DNA from: an uncultured Lachnospiraceae bacterium | GTDB lineage: Bacteria; Bacillota; Clostridia; Lachnospirales; Lachnospiraceae | DNA length: 19,227 bases | Assembly: GCA_934371475.1 (NCBI GenBank) | Contig: CAKRNX010000032.1 | Span: 1-19,227, forward strand | Reading direction: 5' to 3' | Part shown: positions 7,110 through 14,733 of the stretch, in pieces | Layout of the letters: every line of letters begins with the position of its first letter | Numbering within the stretch: the first letter of the stretch is position 1 | Notes under the pieces: model-generated | The model's input: the letters and a program-made list of their open reading frames with translations, nothing else | Database searches by the model: none | What the model was told of the DNA's origin: nothing | Program-made: the position numbers and the translations under genes

Positions 7110-7655
7110 ATGAAAGCAACTGGAATTGTGAGAAGAATCGATGACCTCGGACGAGTGGTCATCCCTAAAGAAATCCGGCGCACTCTCCGGATCCGGGAGG
7201 CTGATCCTCTGGAGATATTTACAGACCGGGAAGGTGAAATTATCCTGAAAAAATATTCTCCAATCGGAGAACTTGGCGCCTTCGCCAAAGACTACGCCGA
7301 CGCACTGGCGGACGCCTCCGGGCACAGCGTCTGTATCACCGACCGAGATCAGGTCATTGCCGCAGCCGGAGGTATGAAAAAGGCATCCATCGGTCTCCCG
7401 GTGACTGGACAACTGGAAGAACTCATGCAGAATCGTGTCCACATGTCCGATATAAATACCAGCGGACATATCAAAATCACAAATGATGATACGGATATGG
7501 ATCTTCCCCAGGTAATCACCCCCATCATTAGCGAGGGCGATGTCATCGGATCTGTTATCCTTCGATGCCGGGACAACGCCCATTCCATCGGTACCGCGGA
7601 GCAGCTCCTGGCACGGTGTGCTGCCGGATTCATGGGAAAACAGCTGGAGCAGTAG
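7110..7655 (+). CDS. spoVT: Stage V sporulation regulator SpoVT (AbrB family)
   Basis: 181 residues, close to the usual ~178. The N-terminal MKATGIVRRIDDLGRVVIPK then EIRRTLRIREADPLEIF is the swapped-hairpin AbrB DNA-binding domain (about 1-50). The rest (about 55-180, with SVCITDRDQVIAAAGG and VITPIISEGDVIGSVIL) is the GAF-like sensory domain. SpoVT controls forespore gene expression after engulfment in Bacillus. I chose the ATG at 7110, preceded by AGGAGG (7091-7096), over the in-frame ATG at 7080, because the ribosome-binding site lies between them. The 13-base spacing is longer than ideal. Position 14 of the recognition arm is typical, so it should bind DNA normally. Confidence 0.93.
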   Translation: MKATGIVRRIDDLGRVVIPKEIRRTLRIREADPLEIFTDREGEIILKKYSPIGELGAFAKDYADALADASGHSVCITDRDQVIAAAGGMKKASIGLPVTGQLEELMQNRVHMSDINTSGHIKITNDDTDMDLPQVITPIISEGDVIGSVILRCRDNAHSIGTAEQLLARCAAGFMGKQLEQ

Positions 7656-7666
7656 CACCGATACAA

Positions 7667-7752
7667 AAGAGTGCATCAGCATTCTTGCTGCAAGGTGCGC
7701 GTTATGCAGGTGCATGACATATTTCTCCTGCACACCTTGTATCTACACTCTT
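7667..7752. other. Nested stem region containing the 19-bp repeat, copy 2
   Basis: Three arms nest in order: AAGAGTG (7667-7673) with CACTCTT (7746-7752), CAAGGTG (7691-7697) with CACCTTG (7733-7739), and GCAGG (7706-7710) with CCTGC (7727-7731). The 5' side between the first two arms holds the 19-mer CATTCTTGCTGCAAGGTGC (7680-7698), identical to 2245-2263. It starts 12 bases after the spoVT stop. It might serve as a weak terminator or RNA end, but there is no good U-run. It may also be a dispersed repeat. Confidence 0.45.
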
Positions 7753-7754
7753 CA

Positions 7755-7783
7755 TTGCATCTTTTCCTCTTCCCTGCTATGAT
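7755..7783 (+). promoter_or_regulatory. Sigma-A promoter of the DUF4317 gene
   Basis: -35 TTGCAT (7755-7760), a 17-base spacer, and -10 TATGAT (7778-7783). Transcription would begin near 7790, about 80 bases before the ATG at 7870. This makes the DUF4317 gene independent of spoVT. Confidence 0.65.
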
Positions 7784-7869
7784 AAATAAAATTGCACGGG
7801 TTGTTACGTGCTTCATACGCTGTAAGATACAGCAGACTTTTGCACTTCAGAACTGGAAAGGATGTACTT

Positions 7870-9021
7870 ATGAACAAAAAAGAAATCTCTGAGATTAAGA
7901 AGCAGTTTACACCGGCCAACTGTGCCGTTACACGTATCTGCGGCTGCTACGTGGACGGTAAAAAAAATAAAGTGACAGATTTTAAGGATGCGTTTCTCTC
8001 TCTTCCGGAAGAAGAGATTTTCAAATATTTTGAAATTTTCCGCAAAACTCTCTCCGGCACACTCGGAAAAAATCTGATGAATATGGATTTTCCTCTGAAA
8101 ACTGAGGAGCCCGGAGGCACCCAGGAATTTCTGCTGCGCCTGCGCGACAGTCAGCTAAAGGACGACGCCCTGTTAGACGAATACTATGACCGGGTCATCA
8201 CTTCTCTGGATTTTGCGGAGAATTATCTGATCCTTGTGATCCACGCCGCCTACGACGTGCCGGGAAAAAGCTCCGACAATCTGGAAATGTTCGATGCCTC
8301 CGATGAAGTCTACAGCTATCTCATCTCCTGCGTCTGCCCGGTCAGGCTGGCCAAACCGGCGCTCTCCTACGATGCGTCCGAACAGTGTTTCCACAACCGC
8401 ATCCGCGACTGGATCGTAGATCTCCCTCTGCTGGGATTTCTGTTCCCCGCCTTCAATGACCGCAGCACGGATCTGCACAGTCTGCTCTACTATTCCAAAA
8501 ATGCGGAAGCGCTCCATCAGGAACTCACCGATGCGCTCCTGGGCTGTGTGCTGCCTCTCTCTGCCGAAAGCCAGAAGGAGGTTTTCCAGACTCTGATCCA
8601 GGAGACGCTCGGCGAGGACTGCGATTATGAGATGGTTCGAACCATTCATGAGACTCTGCACGAAATGACAGAAGAAAAAAAGGACAGCCCTGATCCTGTC
8701 GTTCTCAGTCAGACAGAAGTAAAAAATCTCCTGGCTCTCAGCGGTGTAGAGCAGGAGAAACTTGAAGCATTTGATCAGCATTTTGAGAACGCCGCAGGCA
8801 GCAATACTTCCCTGATGGCTTCCAACATCATGAATACACGCAAATTTGAGGTCAAAACACCGGACATCACGATCCAGGTCAGTCCGGACCGGGCAGATCT
8901 GGTAGAAACCCGTTATATCAACGGTCGTCCCTGCCTGGTCATTCCTATCACAGACCAGGTACTGGTCAATGGCATACCTGTAACGAGTGAACATGCCGTT
9001 CCACCACTACAAGAGAAATAA
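7870..9021 (+). CDS. DUF4317 family protein, function unknown
   Basis: 383 residues, starting MNKKEISEIKKQFTPANCAV and including TRICGCYVDGKKNKV and FKYFEIFRKTLSGTLGKNL. I recognise this as the DUF4317 family of Clostridia. It has no signal peptide or membrane helix and looks cytosolic and acidic. A middle region (about 110-230) is followed by a helical section with a polar linker (DSPDPVV) and a C-terminal beta-rich part (RKFEVKTPDITIQVSP...CLVIPITDQVLVNG). An in-frame ATG at 7792 would add 26 residues unlike the family; GGAAAGGATG just upstream supports 7870. No catalytic motif is visible. Its last 56 bases overlap the end of the plsY-like gene on the other strand. Confidence 0.85.
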   Translation: MNKKEISEIKKQFTPANCAVTRICGCYVDGKKNKVTDFKDAFLSLPEEEIFKYFEIFRKTLSGTLGKNLMNMDFPLKTEEPGGTQEFLLRLRDSQLKDDALLDEYYDRVITSLDFAENYLILVIHAAYDVPGKSSDNLEMFDASDEVYSYLISCVCPVRLAKPALSYDASEQCFHNRIRDWIVDLPLLGFLFPAFNDRSTDLHSLLYYSKNAEALHQELTDALLGCVLPLSAESQKEVFQTLIQETLGEDCDYEMVRTIHETLHEMTEEKKDSPDPVVLSQTEVKNLLALSGVEQEKLEAFDQHFENAAGSNTSLMASNIMNTRKFEVKTPDITIQVSPDRADLVETRYINGRPCLVIPITDQVLVNGIPVTSEHAVPPLQEK

Positions 9022-9541
9022 GCAGGCAGCCGCCTGTCACAGCACATGCTCCCAGCTCCACACCACAGGCCAGCGACCACACCGCAAATGCAATGATGGA
9101 GCGCAGAGCATGCGAGGGAATCATCACAACCAGAGAAAAAATCAGGTAGCAGGTAGCCAGAAACAGCGCCGGCACCATCAGAGGATACAGACCAAGGGCG
9201 GCCCCGAAAGCTGCCGCAATGGCCTTCCCGCCCCGCAGACGCCGCCACAGCGGAAATGCATGGCCGACAACCGGGGCCGCCACTACGAATGCAAATGGCC
9301 ATCGGTCGGAATCAAGCACCTGCATGGCCAGATGTACCGGGCAAAATGCTTTCCCCAGTTCAAGCAGCAGCACAAGACTGCCGAACCATGCGCCGCAATG
9401 CTCAAATACGTTAAATGTTCCCGGATTTTCATCTTCGCTGAGCGCGCAGACATCTACTCCGCGAACCAGTTTCGGCAGCCAGTAAGCGTACAGCACACTC
9501 CCAGATATGTATCCCAGCACAATCCAGAACAGGTAATCCAT
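8966..9541 (-). CDS. Divergent PlsY-like glycerol-3-phosphate acyltransferase
   Basis: 191 residues with about five hydrophobic segments, as in PlsY, which acylates glycerol-3-phosphate with acyl phosphate at the membrane. GHAFPLWRRLRGGKAIAAAFGAALG (family motif GHxxPxxxxxxGGK) is well preserved. The first motif is altered: where PlsY has a GSGNIGATN-type sequence, this has ENPGTFNVFEHCG. The later D-KG segment reads LELGKAFCPVHLA. It is therefore a paralogue whose acceptor may differ. I start at ATG 9541 because AGAGGAG lies 9 bases upstream. The gene follows the glycosyltransferase by 17 bp, so they are one operon. Its 3' end lies inside the convergent DUF4317 gene. Confidence 0.72.
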   Translation of the reverse strand: MDYLFWIVLGYISGSVLYAYWLPKLVRGVDVCALSEDENPGTFNVFEHCGAWFGSLVLLLELGKAFCPVHLAMQVLDSDRWPFAFVVAAPVVGHAFPLWRRLRGGKAIAAAFGAALGLYPLMVPALFLATCYLIFSLVVMIPSHALRSIIAFAVWSLACGVELGACAVTGGCLLISLVVVERHVHSLQVCH

Positions 9542-9558
9542 CTCACAATTCTCCTCTT

Positions 9559-10683
9559 TTATCTTTTCTTTCCGGAACACATCCGCTTCATCAGACGGTA
9601 AATTTCCATGGATGCCTGCGGGAAACTGTTGTGCCGCTGGGCATCTATCATTTTCTGCCTGACTGATCGGTCATGCAGCAGCTCCATTCCTTTTTTTACC
9701 TGCATCTGCACACGGCTCTCCGACACAGACATTCCCCGTGAAGCAAAAAACTCTGCATTTTTCGTCTCGCATCCCGGTATCGGGGCTGTATGCACAATCG
9801 GTACATGGCGCACGAGCGCTTCTGTCGAAGTCAGTCCGCCGGGTTTCGTATAAACTACGTCGCAGGCATCCAGCCACAGGGGCACCTGATCCGTAAATCC
9901 CAGAATATGAAACTTACCGCTTTCCCCGAACTCTTCCTGCAGACTCTCTCTCATCCGGCGGTCATTCCCGCAGATGACGGCGATCTGTTCTCCGGCCACG
10001 CAGGACTGATCCATGGCCACCGTCAGCTCCCGGATCTTTCCAAATCCCATGCTTCCTCCCATGATCAGAAACAGCGGTGCAGAAACATCCAGTCCCAGTC
10101 TTTTCCTTGCTTCATCCCTTCCTGTTTTTGTCTCAAACTCCATCCGATTAGGAATCCCTAACGGGTAAAGTTTCTCCCGGGGCACGCCCTTACGTACATA
10201 CTCCCGGATCAGATCCGGATGCGGCAGCACATAGGCATCACACTCTGTCTCCTCCCAGAAGGGAATACACGTATAATCGGTGGAAATCACGAGCGTTGGA
10301 AGATCCAGCAGTCCTTTCCGCTTCATATATGTGGCGGTTTCCGCCGGAAACAGATGCGGCATCACCAGAATATCCGCCGGATGTTCCATCAGATACTGGC
10401 CAAGATATTTCGCCATCAGCGCATTGGCATAATAAACCGGCGACTTGTGTCTGGCTGAGCTGATAAAGTCTCCCGCGCGGTAAGCGGCATGAAACAGCCT
10501 TGGCGTATATTTGGCCACATTGATGTAGGTATTGCCTACAATCTTGGAAGTACGCTGTCCGGCCAGGGACATGATATCCAGCATCGTCACCTGCTCACCC
10601 TCCCGTTTCAGTCTCTCTTCCATGGCACGTCCGGCGGAATTATGCCCGCCTCCTGTATTACAGGATAATATCAGAACTCTCAT
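9559..10683 (-). CDS. GT28-type glycosyltransferase, diacylglycerol glucosyltransferase/MGDG synthase-like
   Basis: 374 residues. The N-terminal MRVLILSCNTGGGHNSAGRA is the MGDG-synthase domain motif (GGGH-SA-A). The C-terminal MurG-like half has LFLIMGGSMGFGKI and YTKPGGLTSTEAL, the nucleotide-sugar-binding signature. By family these enzymes transfer glucose or galactose from a UDP-sugar to diacylglycerol at the membrane (UgtP/YpfP type). MurG itself is less likely because the N-terminal sequence is the processive-glucosyltransferase kind. An ATG at 10743 exists, but AAAGGAG lies 6 bases before the ATG at 10683. Paired with the PlsY-like gene, it suggests glycolipid synthesis. Confidence 0.85.
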   Translation of the reverse strand: MRVLILSCNTGGGHNSAGRAMEERLKREGEQVTMLDIMSLAGQRTSKIVGNTYINVAKYTPRLFHAAYRAGDFISSARHKSPVYYANALMAKYLGQYLMEHPADILVMPHLFPAETATYMKRKGLLDLPTLVISTDYTCIPFWEETECDAYVLPHPDLIREYVRKGVPREKLYPLGIPNRMEFETKTGRDEARKRLGLDVSAPLFLIMGGSMGFGKIRELTVAMDQSCVAGEQIAVICGNDRRMRESLQEEFGESGKFHILGFTDQVPLWLDACDVVYTKPGGLTSTEALVRHVPIVHTAPIPGCETKNAEFFASRGMSVSESRVQMQVKKGMELLHDRSVRQKMIDAQRHNSFPQASMEIYRLMKRMCSGKKR

Positions 10684-10794
10684 AGCCATCTCCTTTCTCT
10701 TCCGCGTCACATCCGATACGGTATGACTCACACTACTTTTCACAGTATGCCGTTTTCTGTGAAAGAAAAAATTTCTGAACTTTCTATGTTACTT

Positions 10795-10822
10795 AGTATA
10801 ACTGAAATCACAAATAATGCAA
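10795..10822 (-). promoter_or_regulatory. Sigma-A promoter of the glycosyltransferase-plsY-like operon
   Basis: Reading leftward, -35 TTGCAT (10822-10817), a 16-base spacer, and -10 TATACT (10800-10795). It sits between the ldcA terminator and the glycosyltransferase start at 10683; the leader is about 105 bases. Confidence 0.6.
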
Positions 10823-10873
10823 CCTGTCTCTTCTCCGCACAAATCCACTGTCCGCTGAACAATATGCGGACAT

Positions 10874-10924
10874 AAAATCCCCCTTAAACAGATAGAGTAT
10901 TTACCCAGTCTGTCTAAGGGGGAT
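10874..10924 (-). terminator. Intrinsic terminator after ldcA
   Basis: Reading leftward, a 16-bp stem pairs ATCCCCCTTAGACAGA (10924-10909) with TCTGTTTAAGGGGGAT (10892-10877), with one G-U pair and a 16-base loop. TTTT follows (10877-10874). It ends the opp-ldcA transcript about 60 bp after the ldcA stop. Confidence 0.78.
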
Positions 10925-10967
10925 CCTGTCAAAGTAAATAAATTTTTCTGTTCGAAAATCCTGTTCC

Positions 10968-10978
10968 AACACACTCTA
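10968..10978. repeat. Lone copy of the MITE end motif
   Basis: AACACACTCTA here matches the right end of the MITE at 5878-5888 (AACACGCTCTA) at 10 of 11 bases. It is not paired with a second inverted end in this gap, so it could be a relic or a different repeat family with a similar end. It lies 7 bp after the ldcA stop codon. Confidence 0.3.
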
Positions 10979-10985
10979 AATCTGA

Positions 10986-11930
10986 CTAACAGCTGAAAAT
11001 AATCTCATCACTGTCCGTATCCATTGTGCAGACCGTTCCCATCGGGATCGTTCCCATCGGCCTTGCATGACCGCTGCAGACATTGGACATCACAGGCACC
11101 TGATAAGCGGCGAACCGGTCTCTCAGGAACTGATCAATCCGGTAACTGCTGTCGTAACTGTCATTGGAGCAGTCCGCAAAATTGCCCAGAAGCACACCGC
11201 GGACTCCCTTCATAACTCCTGCCTGCTCCATCTGCGTAATCATCATATCCAAATGCGCAATACTCTCGTCTACATCTTCCAGAAACAGGATCCTGCCCTC
11301 CGTTACCGGCTGATAAAACGTTCCTACAGAATGGGCGATCAGACTGATATTTCCGCCTGTCACAACTCCTGTGGCCCGCCCTGTCATCAGGATATGCATG
11401 GGATCTCCCTCCGGATTGCGGAACACATAATGATCTTCCATGGCAAGCGCCCGCTCCAGACTGTCTCTGCTGTAATCATCAAACCCCTTGAGCATGTTGC
11501 TGATCACCATGGGACCGTGGAAGGTGACAAACCCGCAGTAACGGCTGAACACTGAGTGGAAATTGGTGATATCACTGTAGCCGATAAACACTTTCGGATG
11601 CTGACGGATCATATCCAGATCCAGATAATCCATCACCCCGCTGCTGCCGTATCCGCCCCTGGCACAGATGATGCCATCCACTTCCGGATCCGCAAACATC
11701 TGATTGACATCCTCCGCACGGTCTTTCGGATCTCCTGCCAGATAACCGTGGAAATTCGACAGCTCTTTTACTGTTTTTCCAAGCTTTACCCGATACCCGG
11801 AAGCCTCCAGATAGGCCGTCAGTTTTTCTTTTTCTCCCGGCTTGACCGGCATACTGGGAGCAATCACGCCCAGCGTATCGCCCGGTTCGATTTTTTTCGG
11901 CATCAGCAGTGCCTTCTCTTCTATTGCCAT
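10986..11930 (-). CDS. ldcA: LD-carboxypeptidase (peptidase family S66, LdcA-like)
   Basis: 314 residues from the ATG at 11930. The catalytic Ser96 lies in ICARGGYGSSG, Glu218 in LFLEDVDE, and His288 in CSGHARPMG, which is the S66 Ser-Glu-His triad. The family releases terminal D-Ala from murein tetrapeptides (LdcA) or cleaves modified peptides (MccF). There is no signal peptide, so it acts in the cytoplasm. AAGGGG precedes the ATG at 11930; ATG 11903 (MPKKIEPGD) with GAGAAGG upstream is also plausible, and family proteins often start near there. ATG 11984 has a poor ribosome-binding site. Being last after oppBCDFA, it probably processes an imported peptide. Confidence 0.87.
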   Translation of the reverse strand: MAIEEKALLMPKKIEPGDTLGVIAPSMPVKPGEKEKLTAYLEASGYRVKLGKTVKELSNFHGYLAGDPKDRAEDVNQMFADPEVDGIICARGGYGSSGVMDYLDLDMIRQHPKVFIGYSDITNFHSVFSRYCGFVTFHGPMVISNMLKGFDDYSRDSLERALAMEDHYVFRNPEGDPMHILMTGRATGVVTGGNISLIAHSVGTFYQPVTEGRILFLEDVDESIAHLDMMITQMEQAGVMKGVRGVLLGNFADCSNDSYDSSYRIDQFLRDRFAAYQVPVMSNVCSGHARPMGTIPMGTVCTMDTDSDEIIFSC

Positions 11931-12005
11931 CTTCCGTATCCCCTTTTCCTTATCATTGATCCTGTCGTATGTCTGAACAATCATTTCCGCAAACTATACC
12001 TTACT

Positions 12006-12072
12006 GCCGGAGGTTTTATTTCACGGGACACAATTTCCTGTAAAACAAAACCTTTTTCAGATACACTCCGGC
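12006..12072 (-). other. Large imperfect hairpin between oppA and ldcA
   Basis: GCCGGAG (12006-12012) pairs with CTCCGGC (12066-12072), and AGGTTTT (12011-12017) pairs with AAAACCT (12047-12053). An inner stem pairs TTTCACGGGA-type sequence with TCCTGTAAA. The oppA stop is only 8 bp away. It could reduce read-through into ldcA or protect oppA mRNA. No long U-run follows, so I do not call it a terminator. Confidence 0.45.
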
Positions 12073-12079
12073 GAAATTT

Positions 12080-13672
12080 TTATGACAGCTCAGTATACAT
12101 CAGCAGGGTGTGACCCATGTTATCATTCACTGCTCTTGTCACATTTGTGCCAACCAGCAGCTGAGATTTCTTGTAGTACAGCGGGAGGATCGGGCTCTCT
12201 TCGATCAGGATCTTTTCTGCTTCTGCAAACTTGGCAAAACGCTCAGTCTGATCCGTCATTGTTGCGCAGTCTTTGATGATCTGATCGTACTCTTCTGCCT
12301 TTTCACCGCTCCATCTGTTCTGAGTTGCACATGCTTTCTGAGTGAAGCACTCCAGCATGGTATTCGGATCATTATAATCTCCGGTCCATCCATCGAATGC
12401 AACGTCAAAGTTTCCATCATAGAACTCATCCCAGTACGTACCGGACTCATAAGTGGTGATCGTAAAGTTCAGATCCAGGTTCTGTTTCCACATTGCCTGC
12501 ATCGCCTGTGCAATCAGTTTCAGCTCATCATCATTTTTGATCACAATCTCATATGTTGCACTTGTGTCAAATCCGTCTGCTTTTGCTTCTTCCAGCAACT
12601 CTTTTGCTCCGTCTACGTCATAGGTAATCAGATCGCCCACAACGGTACGGTAATCTTCATCGGAACCATAATAGGAAAGACCTGCCGGGACAAATCCTGT
12701 GGCTGACTTGGGCTTGCTTGCTACCAGATTCTGAGTAATGGTATCGCGATCCAGAGCCATGGAAAGTGCCTTGCGGACTCTCGCATCTGTCAGATGCTCA
12801 CAGTTAAAATCATAATAAGAAATACCAAGAGAGTCAAAATTCAGCAGCTGATCGGTACCGTCAAACTCTGCCTGTGCCTGTGTGGAGATGTTGTTGGTCA
12901 TATCGATCTCGCCGTTCTTCAGAGCAGTCAGTGTAGAAGTACCCTGCGCCATGAATACAACTTTCACTCCGTCAACTTTTACCTCATCTGCATATTTGTA
13001 GTTCGGATTCTTCTTCAGCACGTAGCTCTCTTCCGGATTGATCTCTTCCATGGTAAATGCACCATTGCTGACAAAAGTCTCTGCTTTCTGTGACCAGGTG
13101 GAAGAACTCTCTACGGCAGCCTTATTAACCGGAGAGAAGCTGGCTACTGCGGTTTTCTCGATGAAATAGCTGGTGGGATTTTCCAGCTCTACCACAAGTG
13201 TCGTATCATCTGTTGCCTTGATACCTACTTCATCAATACTGCACTCGCCTGCATTGTAAGCCTTTGCATTTTTGATATCAAACATATCTCTGACAGCAGG
13301 AGAAGCAGTAGCCGGATCCAGCATACGTTTCCAGGAATACTCGAAGTCTCCTGCGGTTACCGGTGTGCCATCGCTCCATACCACATCGTCATACAGGTGG
13401 AATGTATAGGTTTTTCCATCATCACTCACCTCGTAACTCTCAGCACATCCGTTAGTCAATGCGGTACCTGTAGAATCAACACGGTACAGACCCATGAACA
13501 GGTTCATAATCATGGCACTGGAAGTCAGGTAATTGCTCATACCCGGATCAAGAGTCTCGCACTCACTCTGGATTGCGTAAGTCAGGGTATTTCCTTCAGC
13601 TGCAGCCGTCATAGGAATCATCGTCATTGCCATTACAGCCGCCAATAATACAGAAACCAGTTTTTTCTTCAT
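12080..13672 (-). CDS. oppA: Oligopeptide ABC transporter, substrate-binding protein (SBP family 5)
   Basis: 530 residues. A Lys-rich start (MKKK) leads into a hydrophobic stretch ending TAAAEGN, a signal-peptidase I site (A-A-A at residues 23-25). No cysteine lipobox is present, although most Gram-positive OppA proteins are lipid-anchored. FDVAFDGWTGDYNDPNTML is the family-5 peptide-pocket block (compare W-x-x-DYNDP in OppA). The mature part has the expected length. The ATG at 13672 is 7 bases after AAGGAG; the ATG at 13678 is too close to it. It is the fifth gene of the operon, separated from oppF by an 86-bp gap with a hairpin, so it can be expressed at a different level from the permease. 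Confidence 0.92.
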   Translation of the reverse strand: MKKKLVSVLLAAVMAMTMIPMTAAAEGNTLTYAIQSECETLDPGMSNYLTSSAMIMNLFMGLYRVDSTGTALTNGCAESYEVSDDGKTYTFHLYDDVVWSDGTPVTAGDFEYSWKRMLDPATASPAVRDMFDIKNAKAYNAGECSIDEVGIKATDDTTLVVELENPTSYFIEKTAVASFSPVNKAAVESSSTWSQKAETFVSNGAFTMEEINPEESYVLKKNPNYKYADEVKVDGVKVVFMAQGTSTLTALKNGEIDMTNNISTQAQAEFDGTDQLLNFDSLGISYYDFNCEHLTDARVRKALSMALDRDTITQNLVASKPKSATGFVPAGLSYYGSDEDYRTVVGDLITYDVDGAKELLEEAKADGFDTSATYEIVIKNDDELKLIAQAMQAMWKQNLDLNFTITTYESGTYWDEFYDGNFDVAFDGWTGDYNDPNTMLECFTQKACATQNRWSGEKAEEYDQIIKDCATMTDQTERFAKFAEAEKILIEESPILPLYYKKSQLLVGTNVTRAVNDNMGHTLLMYTELS

Positions 13673-13706
13673 ACTCATTCTCCTTTTCTATTTTCTTTTC
13701 ATTTAT

Positions 13707-13736
13707 ACAGAACCGCCATACTGCAGCGGATACTGT
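13707..13736 (-). other. Hairpin in the oppF-oppA gap
   Basis: ACAG (13707-13710) with CTGT (13733-13736) and CCGC with GCGG form a broken stem in the leftward mRNA about 35 bases before the oppA ATG. It has no U-run, so it is more likely an mRNA processing or stability element than a terminator. The pairing is short and may be fortuitous. Confidence 0.3.
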
Positions 13737-13758
13737 CGCTATCTAATACTTACTCTCA

Positions 13759-14733
13759 TCAGTCATATAAATGGCACGCCACCATATGCTTCTCATTTAT
13801 CTTTTTCAGCTCCGGCTTTTTCTCCCTGCAGATCTCCCTGCACTGACTGCATCTGGTACGGAACGGACATCCCGATGGCGGATCAATGGGAGAAGGCACA
13901 TCTCCCTGAAGAATGATCCTCTGACTGCGCCGGTTCTGCTCCGGATCTGCAATAGGCACCGCACTCATCAGACAGCTGGTATAGGGATGGAGCATATTTT
14001 CATACAGCTCATCCACCTGTGCATATTCGATCAGATTGCCCAGATACATCACACCCACCTGGTGGCTGATATGGCGCACCATAGACAGATCGTGGCTGAT
14101 GAACAGATATGTGAAATGGAACTTTTCCTGCAGTTCTTCCAGAATATTGATGACCTGCGCCTGGATGGATACATCAAGAGCCGAGATCGGCTCGTCGCAT
14201 ACGATAAATTCCGGATTGGCCGCCAGCGCCCTGGCGATCCCGATCCTCTGACGCTGTCCGCCGGAAAACTCATGCGGATAACGGTTCAGATGATCTCTCT
14301 TGAGACCTACCATGTCAATCAGCTCTTCCACCCGGTCCTGGGCATCCTTTCCCTGCATCAGTTCCAAAGAGAGCAGCGGCTCTTTGATAATCGCGCCCAC
14401 TGTCTTTCTGGGATCCAGGCTTGTATACGGATCCTGGAAAATCATCTGCATCTTTTTGCGGTAGGGACGCATCTGCTTGTCATTCAGCCTGCTGATGTCC
14501 GTTCCGTCAAAGATAATCTTTCCGCCTTCCTCGATATCGTAAAGACGCAGCAGTGCGCGACCTACTGTGGTTTTGCCGCATCCGCTCTCACCCACCAATC
14601 CCATGGTCGTTCCCTGTTCAATGGCAAAGCTGACACCGTCTACTGCCTTAAGATATTTTTTCTCCTGAAACATTTTCTTCTTCAGGGGAAACTGTATTTT
14701 GAGGTTCTGTGCTTCAATGCAAATATTACTCAT
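13759..14733 (-). CDS. oppF: Oligopeptide ABC transporter ATP-binding protein OppF
   Basis: 324 residues. Walker A is GESGCGKTT at 48-56, the Q-loop IFQDP is at 98-102, the signature FSGGQRQR is at 156-163, Walker B is FIVCDEP at 176-182, and the switch histidine is His214 in SHD. The C-terminal GCPFRTRCSQCREICR and HMVACHLYD match the cysteine-containing OppD/OppF tail. The order of the two ATPase genes and the LKKKMFQEKKYLKAVDGVSF opening fit OppF rather than OppD. The ATG overlaps the oppD stop by 4 bp (ATGA), so translation is coupled. Confidence 0.93.
   Translation of the reverse strand: MSNICIEAQNLKIQFPLKKKMFQEKKYLKAVDGVSFAIEQGTTMGLVGESGCGKTTVGRALLRLYDIEEGGKIIFDGTDISRLNDKQMRPYRKKMQMIFQDPYTSLDPRKTVGAIIKEPLLSLELMQGKDAQDRVEELIDMVGLKRDHLNRYPHEFSGGQRQRIGIARALAANPEFIVCDEPISALDVSIQAQVINILEELQEKFHFTYLFISHDLSMVRHISHQVGVMYLGNLIEYAQVDELYENMLHPYTSCLMSAVPIADPEQNRRSQRIILQGDVPSPIDPPSGCPFRTRCSQCREICREKKPELKKINEKHMVACHLYD

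Noticed and set aside
10744..10985. Second complete MITE with the same ends as 5757-5888
   Set aside because: Only one end motif is present; no inverted partner was found in the gap.
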